From positions 1 through 6,819 of the forward strand of contig JAAYLF010000127.1 in assembly GCA_012522035.1 (NCBI GenBank): DNA of 6,819 nt, read 5' to 3'. The stretch comes from Clostridiaceae bacterium (GTDB lineage Bacteria > Bacillota > Clostridia > UBA1212 > DUPL01). Positions 1-6,144 of this stretch are shown here, in pieces. The translations under genes and the position numbers were made by a program. The notes under the pieces are model-generated. The model saw only the letters and a list, made by a program, of their open reading frames with translations. It was not told the DNA's origin and searched no databases. Each line of letters starts with the position of its first letter. Within the stretch, counting starts at the first letter, position 1.

Positions 1-1835
1 AAGATGGAGAAAAACCAATAAGAAGCTACACTTTCATGAATCTTGACAGGATTAAGGGAAGTCTTTTCACACTGCCAAGAACAACACTTGAGTATAGCGT
101 GTCAGGAAACCGCTTTACTGTAAAGAATACCGGAAACGTGCCTGCAGTGGCAGTCAGTTTCAAAAACTCAAAGGTTTCGGATGTGTTCTGGTGTGAAGAC
201 AACTACTTCTGGCTTGAACCTGGTGAGTCCAAAACCATAGAAGTCAACATGACTGATGGAGTTGAGGGATTTGACGCCTTCAATCTATCAGATGTGGATG
301 ACAAAAAAGCCCCGGGACAGGTTCCGAAACTGGAAGCAAAATCGACCTCCAGTTCCGTAACCCTCAGCTGGAGGAGCGCAAAGGATGACAGGAAAGTCCT
401 GGGTTATTACATATATATGAATGATGTGCTTGTGGACTTTATTGGCGCCGATTACCTAACGTATACAGTAACGGGTCTTGATGAAAACACTGAATATACA
501 TTTTATGTGGTGGCGGAGGACTTCAACATGAATGAGTCCAAGGCTTCAAAAAAGATTTCTGTAACTACAAAGCCTGATACAGAAAGACCGTATGCCGTCT
601 CTGCAAAGGTTGTTGACAGGAACACGGTTGTTGTAACGTATAACAAGGATATGAACAAGGAAAGTGCCGAGGACAAGATAAATTATGCAATCAATCACGG
701 TGTTGAGATAATTTCCATTAGTCTTGCGGACGACTTGAGAACTATAACCATAAAAACGTCAGATATGGATTTTGACAGTAATAAAAGATACAGTCTGCTT
801 GTAGTGGGTGCAAGAGACAACACATATACCGGGAATCAGGCAGCAAGAAGAAAGTTCTATTTGCATGAAAGTCTTGCCGGATACTGGAGCTTTGATGAAG
901 GAAAAGGAGATTACGTTCATGACTTGAGTGGAAAATATGGAAAGGCAGGCGTTATTTCAAAAGCTGAATGGATAGAAGGCGTTTCAGGCAGTGCTCTTGA
1001 CTTTGGTAAGCTCGGTAATGTTTACGTGGGAATGTCCGACTTTTATGTGTCTGACGGTGCTACCATATCCATGTGGCTCAAGCCTTCGGATTTGAGCGGA
1101 TTTGGCGTAATTATTGCCAAAGGACCAAAGGAAGCGGGCCATTTTGAGATTTACTCAAAAGACGGAAATCTGCTTGTGTTCTCCCCGGATGTGGGAGATC
1201 TTGCGTTGAAGGTAAACCTGTCTTCAATGGTGGATAAGTGGAACCACTTTGCCTTTGTAATCAATCAGAGCAGGATAATGACATATGTAAATGGTGAGCT
1301 GGCATCCACCACCGCTGTTGGAAGGTTCAAGGATGTGGATGGAGATTTGGTTATTGGAGCGTTGGCGGATGCATCATTGCCGTTTGGTGGTGCTATTGAT
1401 GAGGTTTACTTGTTTGAAAGGGAGCTTGATGTGAACGAGATTGGCTACCTAGCCATGAAATCCGGAGACATTAGAGACATGGTGCTGAATGAGAACTTCA
1501 AGAAGATGAATATTGGTGAGGTATTCAAGCTGAATGCAGTATTCCATCCAGAGGGTGTTGAAGGCAGGAATGTTGTCTGGACTGTTGACAATGCCAAGGT
1601 GGCAAGGGTGGAGAATGGAGAGGTTACGGCTCTTGATTATGGTTTTGCGGTTGTTACAGTAATGACAGATGATGGAGAGTTTATTGACCGGTGTTTCATA
1701 GAAGTTGGAGATTTTAAAAAGAAGGTGGATCCGGTTCTGATTACTGCAATATGCTGTGGGGTTTTCTTAATACTTGTCATATTGTTTTCGATAAGTTATA
1801 AATACTACATGAAAAGGAAGAAAAATATGGTATAA
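1..1835 (+). CDS. Surface glycoside hydrolase, probable GH2 (exo-glucosaminidase/mannosidase type), 3' part only, C-terminally membrane-anchored
   Basis: The reading frame is open to the window edge (first full codon at 3), so the catalytic part lies upstream; the ATG at 36 is internal. About 610 residues are visible. Numbering from that ATG: residues 16-86 resemble the C-terminal Ig-like domain of GH2 exo-glucosaminidases and mannosidases (VKNTGNVPA, then VFWCEDNYFWLEPGES). Next come a fibronectin type III domain (93-179), an SbsA-like Ig domain (183-277), a LamG/concanavalin-like domain (280-470, starting AGYWSFDEGKGD and ending GGAIDEVYLFERELD) and a BIG2 domain (479-557). A hydrophobic helix (about 566-586) and a basic KYYMKRKKNMV tail follow. 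The protein is therefore probably extracellular, anchored by its C-terminus, with accessory domains for carbohydrate or wall contact. No LPXTG motif, dockerin or SLH repeat is visible. The GH2 assignment rests only on the Ig-like remnant; another glycosidase with a similar tail is possible. The surface and modular character is more certain than the catalytic family. Confidence 0.62.
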   Translation, partial: DGEKPIRSYTFMNLDRIKGSLFTLPRTTLEYSVSGNRFTVKNTGNVPAVAVSFKNSKVSDVFWCEDNYFWLEPGESKTIEVNMTDGVEGFDAFNLSDVDDKKAPGQVPKLEAKSTSSSVTLSWRSAKDDRKVLGYYIYMNDVLVDFIGADYLTYTVTGLDENTEYTFYVVAEDFNMNESKASKKISVTTKPDTERPYAVSAKVVDRNTVVVTYNKDMNKESAEDKINYAINHGVEIISISLADDLRTITIKTSDMDFDSNKRYSLLVVGARDNTYTGNQAARRKFYLHESLAGYWSFDEGKGDYVHDLSGKYGKAGVISKAEWIEGVSGSALDFGKLGNVYVGMSDFYVSDGATISMWLKPSDLSGFGVIIAKGPKEAGHFEIYSKDGNLLVFSPDVGDLALKVNLSSMVDKWNHFAFVINQSRIMTYVNGELASTTAVGRFKDVDGDLVIGALADASLPFGGAIDEVYLFERELDVNEIGYLAMKSGDIRDMVLNENFKKMNIGEVFKLNAVFHPEGVEGRNVVWTVDNAKVARVENGEVTALDYGFAVVTVMTDDGEFIDRCFIEVGDFKKKVDPVLITAICCGVFLILVILFSISYKYYMKRKKNMV

Positions 1836-1836
1836 T
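1809..1836 (+). promoter_or_regulatory. Probable sigma-A promoter for ferritin, extended -10
   Basis: A perfect TATAAT at 1831-1836 is preceded by TG at 1828-1829, giving the extended -10 consensus TGnTATAAT. A weak -35 (ATGAAA, 1809-1814, four of six matches to TTGACA) lies 16 bases upstream. Initiation would be expected near 1843, about 25 bases before the ferritin ATG. The -10 contains the hydrolase stop codon (TAA, 1833-1835), so the promoter lies in the end of the upstream gene. No terminator separates the two genes, so read-through is also possible. Confidence 0.6.
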
Positions 1837-1850
1837 ATGTCCATACAAAT

Positions 1851-1860
1851 AAAGGAGGAG
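1851..1860 (+). promoter_or_regulatory. Strong ribosome binding site of ferritin
   Basis: AAAGGAGGAG matches the anti-Shine-Dalgarno sequence almost fully and sits about 8-9 bases before the ATG at 1868. It fixes that start and predicts efficient translation. Confidence 0.85.
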
Positions 1861-1867
1861 AGCATTT

Positions 1868-2380
1868 ATGAATGAAGAAGTAAAAAAGTTACTAAATGAG
1901 CAGATAAACAAGGAGTTGTACTCGGCATATCTTTACCTCAGCATGGCCGATTATTATGATTATAACAATCTGGACGGTTTTGCCAACTGGTTCTATATCC
2001 AGGCACAGGAAGAGGTTGACCATGCCATGTTGATTAGAAGGTATTTGCTGAACAATGGAGAAGCCATTGAGCTTGAGGCTATTCAAAAACCTGATCTTGT
2101 GTTTAATTCATATAAAGAGCCGTTGGTTGGTGCATACGAGCATGAGCTTTTGGTTACAGCATCCATCAACAATATATATGACAAGGCTGCAAGTGTAAAG
2201 GATTACAGAACAATGCAATTCCTCGATTGGTTCATACAGGAGCAGATGGAAGAGGAAAAGAACACTGACGAACTTATTAGAAAATATGAGCTGTATGCTG
2301 AAGAATCAAGGGGTCTGTACCAGCTGAACCAAGAGTTTGCAGCAAGAGTTTATGCTCCTCCTACGCTGGTATTGGATTGA
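1868..2380 (+). CDS. ftnA: Non-haem bacterial ferritin (iron storage, ferroxidase)
   Basis: The 170-residue protein is full length for bacterial ferritin. Members of this family assemble into 24-subunit cytoplasmic shells that oxidise Fe(II) and store iron as a ferric mineral. The four-helix-bundle ferroxidase residues line up with E. coli FtnA: E16 in NKELYSAYLYL (FtnA E17), Y23 (Y24), E49 and H52 in QAQEEVDH (E50, H53), E93 in YEHELL (E94), and E125, Q126 and E129 in QEQMEEEK (E126, Q127, E130). The site therefore looks intact. The fifth-helix region LYQLNQEF is present, followed by an unusual short tail, PPTLVLD. I see no haem-ligand context suggesting bacterioferritin, and it is too FtnA-like for Dps. 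It follows the hydrolase by 32 bases with its own promoter, and precedes the next gene by 28 bases without a terminator, so the two probably share a transcript. The symbol is by family similarity. Confidence 0.95.
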   Translation: MNEEVKKLLNEQINKELYSAYLYLSMADYYDYNNLDGFANWFYIQAQEEVDHAMLIRRYLLNNGEAIELEAIQKPDLVFNSYKEPLVGAYEHELLVTASINNIYDKAASVKDYRTMQFLDWFIQEQMEEEKNTDELIRKYELYAEESRGLYQLNQEFAARVYAPPTLVLD

Positions 2381-2395
2381 TTAAGAAGAATCACA

Positions 2396-2403
2396 AGGGT
2401 GGA
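2396..2403 (+). promoter_or_regulatory. Ribosome binding site of the Gfo/Idh/MocA-fold gene
   Basis: AAGGGTGG lies 5 bases before the ATG at 2409 in the 28-base gap after ferritin. It is an interrupted Shine-Dalgarno, weaker than that of ferritin, and supports the start at 2409. Confidence 0.55.
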
Positions 2404-2408
2404 AAATT

Positions 2409-3611
2409 ATGGCTAAGGTGAAAATAGGAGTATTTGGCGGGTATAGAGGCATGACCATGATACGTCAGGCCATTGATCATCCGGATGCCACTTTGGTTGC
2501 GGTGTGCGATAAATATGAACCACTGCTTGAAGACTGCAGAAAACTTGCCTCAGAGCATGGCATCAAGGTGGAGCTCTTCAAGGATTTTGATGAATTTATA
2601 CAATGCGACATGGATGCCGTTGTTCTGGCAAACTACGCAAACGAACATGCACCTTATGCAATCCGCTGTCTTGAGTCAGGAAGACATGTGATGAGCGAGG
2701 TTCTAACCTGTGCCACATTGAAGGAAGCCGTGGAGCTTGTTGAGGCAGTGGAAAAGTCCGGAAAGGTTTATCAATATGCGGAAAACTACTGTTACTTCAA
2801 CACCACCTTTGAAATGAGGCAAAGGTATCAAAGGGGAGATATTGGTGAGCTCATGCATGCAGAGGGCGAGTACATTCACGACTGTTCCTCAATTTGGCCC
2901 CAGATTACCTACGGTGAGAGGAATCACTGGAGAAACACAATGTATTCGACTTTCTACTGCACTCATTCCTTGGGCCCGATTTTGTTTGCTTCGGGCTTGA
3001 GGCCGGTTTCTGTTGTAGGGTTTGAGACAAGGAACATGCCCTTTATGAGGGAACTGGGAACAAAAGCAGGTACAGCGGGCATGGAGATTGTAATGCTGGA
3101 AAATGGTGCAATGGTTAAAAGCATTCATGGAGGCTTGAAAAGAGAGCCTGGAAGCATCAACTACCAGATGTATGGTTCCAAGGGAAGCATGGAGACGGAC
3201 AGGTGGGAGTTTGGTCATTTGCATGTGTACCTGGAAGGAGACAGAAACTGTGTAGGAGAGCACTTTAGGTATGTGCCTGAGTTTACAATCAAGGATGCTG
3301 AAGGAGCAGGCCATGGTGGTGGCGACTTCTTTACCACCCATTATTTCATCAGACAGATATTGGGTGACGAAGATGCCAGAAAAAATGCAATAGACGTGTA
3401 TCAGGCAGTAGACATGTGCATCCCGGGAATACTGGCTTATAGGTCAATTCTTAACGGAAATGCTCCACAGGAGGTGCCGAATCTGAGGCTGAAGGACGAA
3501 AGGGACAAGTACAGAAATGATGATACCCGATACTTGGTAAGTAATGATGATATACCGGACTCTGTATTCGAAATGGTTAGGCAGAAATGGATTAAGGGCG
3601 AGCCCGGTTAA
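2409..3611 (+). CDS. Gfo/Idh/MocA-fold NAD-dependent protein with GH109-like active-site motifs
   Basis: The protein has 400 residues and no signal peptide, so it is probably cytoplasmic. It has an N-terminal Rossmann domain (about 4-120) beginning KIGVFGGYRG, then a C-terminal alpha/beta sugar-binding domain. Ordinary family dehydrogenases carry an EKP motif; here that place reads SEVLTC (E97-V98), so the usual lysine is absent. In GH109 glycosidases, which use bound NAD for a redox-assisted elimination/addition reaction, the corresponding motif also begins EV. Other motifs agree with that family as I recall it: GYRG near the cofactor, AENYCY (E125), GEYIHD (Y155, exactly 30 residues later, as between E149 and Y179 of the Elizabethkingia enzyme), YCTHSLGP (Y183, H186, matching YPTHGLGP) and GHGGGDF (301-307). 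A glycosidase or lyase-like role on a sugar glycoside is therefore a reasonable inference, but many relatives are annotated only as oxidoreductases and the substrate is unknown. It is probably cotranscribed with ferritin and ends just before a terminator. Confidence 0.85.
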   Translation: MAKVKIGVFGGYRGMTMIRQAIDHPDATLVAVCDKYEPLLEDCRKLASEHGIKVELFKDFDEFIQCDMDAVVLANYANEHAPYAIRCLESGRHVMSEVLTCATLKEAVELVEAVEKSGKVYQYAENYCYFNTTFEMRQRYQRGDIGELMHAEGEYIHDCSSIWPQITYGERNHWRNTMYSTFYCTHSLGPILFASGLRPVSVVGFETRNMPFMRELGTKAGTAGMEIVMLENGAMVKSIHGGLKREPGSINYQMYGSKGSMETDRWEFGHLHVYLEGDRNCVGEHFRYVPEFTIKDAEGAGHGGGDFFTTHYFIRQILGDEDARKNAIDVYQAVDMCIPGILAYRSILNGNAPQEVPNLRLKDERDKYRNDDTRYLVSNDDIPDSVFEMVRQKWIKGEPG

Positions 3612-3616
3612 ATATG

Positions 3617-3657
3617 AAAAAACACCTCTAACAGCTAATGTGCTTGAGGTGTTTTTT
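3617..3657 (+). terminator. Intrinsic terminator after the Gfo/Idh/MocA-fold gene
   Basis: Perfect 12-base arms, AAAAAACACCTC (3617-3628) and GAGGTGTTTTTT (3646-3657), flank a 17-base loop. The right arm ends in six Ts, and the left arm's A run gives a T run on the other strand, so it could work in both directions. It begins 5 bases after the stop codon and separates the ferritin group from the sensor gene. Confidence 0.9.
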
Positions 3658-3673
3658 GAATTATGTTTTTAAT
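3644..3673 (+). promoter_or_regulatory. Possible weak promoter for the sensor kinase-regulator gene
   Basis: TTGAGG (3644-3649) and TTTAAT (3668-3673), 18 bases apart, partly match sigma-A hexamers. The -35 would lie in the terminator's right arm, an odd overlap. The 107-base gap 3612-3718 holds no better candidate that I can see, yet the preceding terminator implies that a promoter is needed. Confidence 0.25.
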
Positions 3674-3718
3674 AGATGTTAAGAAAATCATGGAAAACTC
3701 AAGAAGGCAAGATGACAT

Positions 3719-6034
3719 ATGTTGTTAGTTTACAATCCCAACGTATGGATCTACATAATCGGAGCATTGATAGCGATACTCACAATTGTACACTCTATAT
3801 ATAGACCGGGCAAACTGAACGTTTTGTGGTTGCTGGCACAGATTGCAGTAACTTTCTGGTGTGTGGGATTTGCACTTCAAGTGTCAGCCAAAAGCTTTTT
3901 CTGGGCTCGATTCTGGTATCTTGCAGCAAATGATTTTGTGGGAGTTAAATCAGCTACCATTTTGTTTTTGTGGGCGTTGGATCTGACTGGCAGGGTGAGA
4001 ACCACCCGCGACTGGCGTTTATATCTTCTGTTCATACCCAATCTGGTTACCGATCTGCTGAATATAATGGGGTCAAAGTACATATATGAAAACATGTGGC
4101 TCAATACATCCGGCAAGTATCCTTCTTTAGGATTCGAAGCCGGTTTGTGGTATTGGATTATCACTGCTTATGGTGTATCTCTTGTTGTGGCATCGGCAAT
4201 ACTTTTACTAAAAGCTGTTTTACACAGGAAGTTATTATACAGATTTAAGGGAATTGCCATTATGGTATCTCTGACAGCTCTGACTGTTTTTATGGTTTAT
4301 TGTATCATTACTAATTTTGCTTTGTTCAATTACTATGACATGACTCCGGTATCCATAAGTCTTGTTTTTCTTACATACAGTCTTGTCTTCTTTAACAAGG
4401 AACAGGAAACTATTCCTGTCAATATGCAGAAAGTAATTGACAATTTGAACAGCGGTGTTGTTATAATTGACAATTTGAACAGGATAATGGATTTGAACGA
4501 TGCAGCAGAAAATCTGTTTGATATTAGAATAAAGGATGTTGATGGGAAAAAGGTAAAAGAGGTGTTTGCAAGAGTGCCTGAGCTTCACAACATGTGTTTG
4601 AATAAGGATTCAAATTATTGTGAGTTTATGTATGGAGACGAATACTACGAGGCGTTTTTGTCACCGCTCAGCAACGACAAGAAGGATATGGGGTATACCG
4701 TTGTTATTCATAATATTACAGAAACGAAGGCGGCGGAGGCAGAGTTCAAGCAAAAAAAGCATGCTTTGGCTGTGCTTGAGGAAAGGGAGAGACTGAGCAG
4801 GGAACTGCATGATTCATTGGGTCAAATATTAAGTTATGCCAATTTGCAGCTTTTGATGATAAAAGACAAGGTTGAAACTGGTGATCTGAATGTTGCGGGC
4901 AAAACCATTGAGAGTCTGATATCCGTTGTCAGGGAAGCGAACCAGGAAGTTAGGGAGTTTATTCATGAGATGAAAAGCTCCGCTTTGTTCAGAGAAGGAT
5001 TTTTTTATGCCTTGAATCAATTTTTAGCCCATTACAATAATAGTTTTGATATAAGGGTGGATGTGGAAAACCCAGACATGGTTGTTGATGAAGACATCAA
5101 CATTGCCACCTCGGTGCAGCTGTTCAGAATCATACAAGAGGCACTGACTAATGTTAGGAAACATGCAAAAACAGATTATGCAAAGATTACCTTCAGGAAA
5201 AAATCCAAGGAACTGATAGTCAGCATCGAGGACAACGGAGTAGGTTTTGATCCAGATTGTATCAGTTTGGATTCTTTCGGTATTGATGTCATGAATGAGA
5301 GGGCAAGACACATAGGTGCATCCTTCGGTATTCAAAGCAGCGTTGGCAAGGGTACCGTTGTCAGCATATCCATTCCTGTCAATGTGGCAGGAATGGAAGT
5401 GGATAACGGAGAAAAGCTTAGGGTCTTGATTGCAGATGACCATGTTTTGTTTATGGAAGGGTTAAAAAGCTTGCTTGCAGAACATGGATATAAAGTTGTT
5501 GCAACAGCAAGAGACGGCATTGATGCATTGAAAAAGGTACGTTTGGTGGAGCCGGATGTGGTGATTATGGACCTTCAAATGCCAAAGTGCAACGGACTTA
5601 CGGCAACAAAGCTCATTAAAAGTGAAAAGCCCCATGTGATTATTGTTATCTTAAGTATGTCGGATGATGAAAAGAATCTTTTTAATGCAATCAAGAATGG
5701 TGCTTCAGGATATCTTTTAAAGAGTCTGAATCCAAACGAGTTCATTCAGGAGCTCAGCAGCATTATTGCCAATGGTTCGGTTTTATCACAGGAGACTGCA
5801 TTACAAGTGGCAGAGGAACTTGAGTCGCAATTTGATCCTGTATCGATGTTGTCTCAGAGACAAATAGCAGTTCTTACTCTTGTAGCGGAGGGCAAAACTT
5901 ACAAAGAGGTGGCATCAGAACTTTATGTTAGTGAAAGGACGGTAAAGTATCTAATGGCTGAAATATTAAAAATTTTAAACTTGAAAAACAAAAATGAAGC
6001 TATAATTTATGCCAGAAAGTGTGGATTGGCGTAA
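3719..6034 (+). CDS. 7TM-PAS sensor histidine kinase fused to a NarL/LuxR-type response regulator
   Basis: The 771-residue protein is a whole two-component system in one chain. About seven hydrophobic helices (roughly 8-28, 33-54, 68-88, 97-117, 143-167, 177-202, 209-226) form a 7TM sensor. A PAS-like domain (about 235-335) follows, then a HisKA_3 dimerisation domain with phosphoacceptor H364 in ERLSRELHDSLGQ. The HATPase domain has an N-box (EALTNVRKHA, N478), a G1 box (EDNGVGFD, 504-511) and a G2-type segment (FGIDVMNERARHIGA). After a short linker comes a receiver with D573/D574, phospho-acceptor D618 (VIMDLQMP), S646 and K668, then a LuxR-type HTH (about 709-771). All catalytic residues appear intact, so autophosphorylation, phosphotransfer and DNA binding are expected at the membrane. 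The signal and targets are unknown. An in-frame TGA (3713-3715) just upstream makes ATG 3719 the likely start; the AGAAGG at 3702-3707 is a modest, slightly distant RBS. Such systems are usually two adjacent genes. Confidence 0.93.
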   Translation: MLLVYNPNVWIYIIGALIAILTIVHSIYRPGKLNVLWLLAQIAVTFWCVGFALQVSAKSFFWARFWYLAANDFVGVKSATILFLWALDLTGRVRTTRDWRLYLLFIPNLVTDLLNIMGSKYIYENMWLNTSGKYPSLGFEAGLWYWIITAYGVSLVVASAILLLKAVLHRKLLYRFKGIAIMVSLTALTVFMVYCIITNFALFNYYDMTPVSISLVFLTYSLVFFNKEQETIPVNMQKVIDNLNSGVVIIDNLNRIMDLNDAAENLFDIRIKDVDGKKVKEVFARVPELHNMCLNKDSNYCEFMYGDEYYEAFLSPLSNDKKDMGYTVVIHNITETKAAEAEFKQKKHALAVLEERERLSRELHDSLGQILSYANLQLLMIKDKVETGDLNVAGKTIESLISVVREANQEVREFIHEMKSSALFREGFFYALNQFLAHYNNSFDIRVDVENPDMVVDEDINIATSVQLFRIIQEALTNVRKHAKTDYAKITFRKKSKELIVSIEDNGVGFDPDCISLDSFGIDVMNERARHIGASFGIQSSVGKGTVVSISIPVNVAGMEVDNGEKLRVLIADDHVLFMEGLKSLLAEHGYKVVATARDGIDALKKVRLVEPDVVIMDLQMPKCNGLTATKLIKSEKPHVIIVILSMSDDEKNLFNAIKNGASGYLLKSLNPNEFIQELSSIIANGSVLSQETALQVAEELESQFDPVSMLSQRQIAVLTLVAEGKTYKEVASELYVSERTVKYLMAEILKILNLKNKNEAIIYARKCGLA
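5389..5401 (+). promoter_or_regulatory. Possible internal translation start for a free response regulator
   Basis: Within the linker between the kinase and receiver domains, AGGA (5389-5392) lies 6 bases before an in-frame GTG (5399-5401, codon 561). Initiation there would give a soluble protein of 211 residues, the normal length of a stand-alone NarL-family regulator. An in-frame ATG at 5393 (codon 559) is also present but has poor RBS spacing. The RBS is short, so this is a suggestion only. Confidence 0.25.
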
Positions 6035-6037
6035 AGA

Positions 6038-6074
6038 TTGCCCTTATGTTGCCCTTTTTGCACTATAATTGCCC
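6038..6074 (+). repeat. Three TTGCCC direct repeats between the sensor gene and bactofilin
   Basis: TTGCCC occurs at 6038-6043, 6049-6054 and 6069-6074, with starts 11 and 20 bases apart. This is close to whole helical turns, so the copies could face the same side of the DNA. They lie just after the sensor-regulator stop codon and upstream of bactofilin. They could be a regulator binding site, but six-base repeats may be chance. Confidence 0.35.
6058..6073 (+). promoter_or_regulatory. Possible promoter for bactofilin: sigma-54-like -24/-12 overlapping a TATAAT
   Basis: TTGCAC (6058-6063), five bases, then TTGCC (6069-6073) matches the sigma-54 form TGGCAC-N5-TTGC except for one G of the -24 GG pair. 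The five-base spacer plus one T also forms a perfect sigma-A -10, TATAAT (6064-6069), but the nearest -35-like hexamer (TTGCCC at 6038) is 20 bases away. Either reading is weak. No hairpin terminator is visible in 6035-6144, so the bactofilin may instead be read through from the sensor gene. Confidence 0.3.
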
Positions 6075-6127
6075 CCAACAGGAACAAAATACATATTAAA
6101 ATATATGCATACAGAGTCTAAAGAGAA

Positions 6128-6136
6128 TAAGGAGAG
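6128..6136 (+). promoter_or_regulatory. Ribosome binding site of bactofilin
   Basis: TAAGGAGAG is a good Shine-Dalgarno about 8-10 bases before the ATG at 6145. A nearer ATG at 6138 is in another frame that stops after six codons, so 6145 is the real start. Confidence 0.8.
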
Positions 6137-6144
6137 AATGAGCT

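Noticed and set aside
1851..1867. Fur or PerR box upstream of ferritin
   Set aside because: I looked for the usual inverted AT-rich boxes around 1820-1867 and found no good match; only the short TATGG/CCATA dyad is present.
2889..3341. Open frame of 150 codons on the minus strand
   Set aside because: It lies fully within the strongly supported Gfo/Idh/MocA-fold gene, has no recognisable motifs and no convincing RBS; it is an antisense shadow.
4235..4588. Open frame of 117 codons on the minus strand
   Set aside because: It is antisense to the last membrane helices and PAS region of the sensor; no family is recognisable.
5024..5443. Open frame of 139 codons on the minus strand
   Set aside because: It is opposite the HATPase region of the sensor kinase, is rich in Cys, His and Ile with no domain, and is explained by the coding strand.
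6035..6144. Riboswitch or terminator in the gap before bactofilin
   Set aside because: The 110 bases contain no stable hairpin followed by Ts and no riboswitch core that I recognise; the TTGCCC copies are direct, not inverted.
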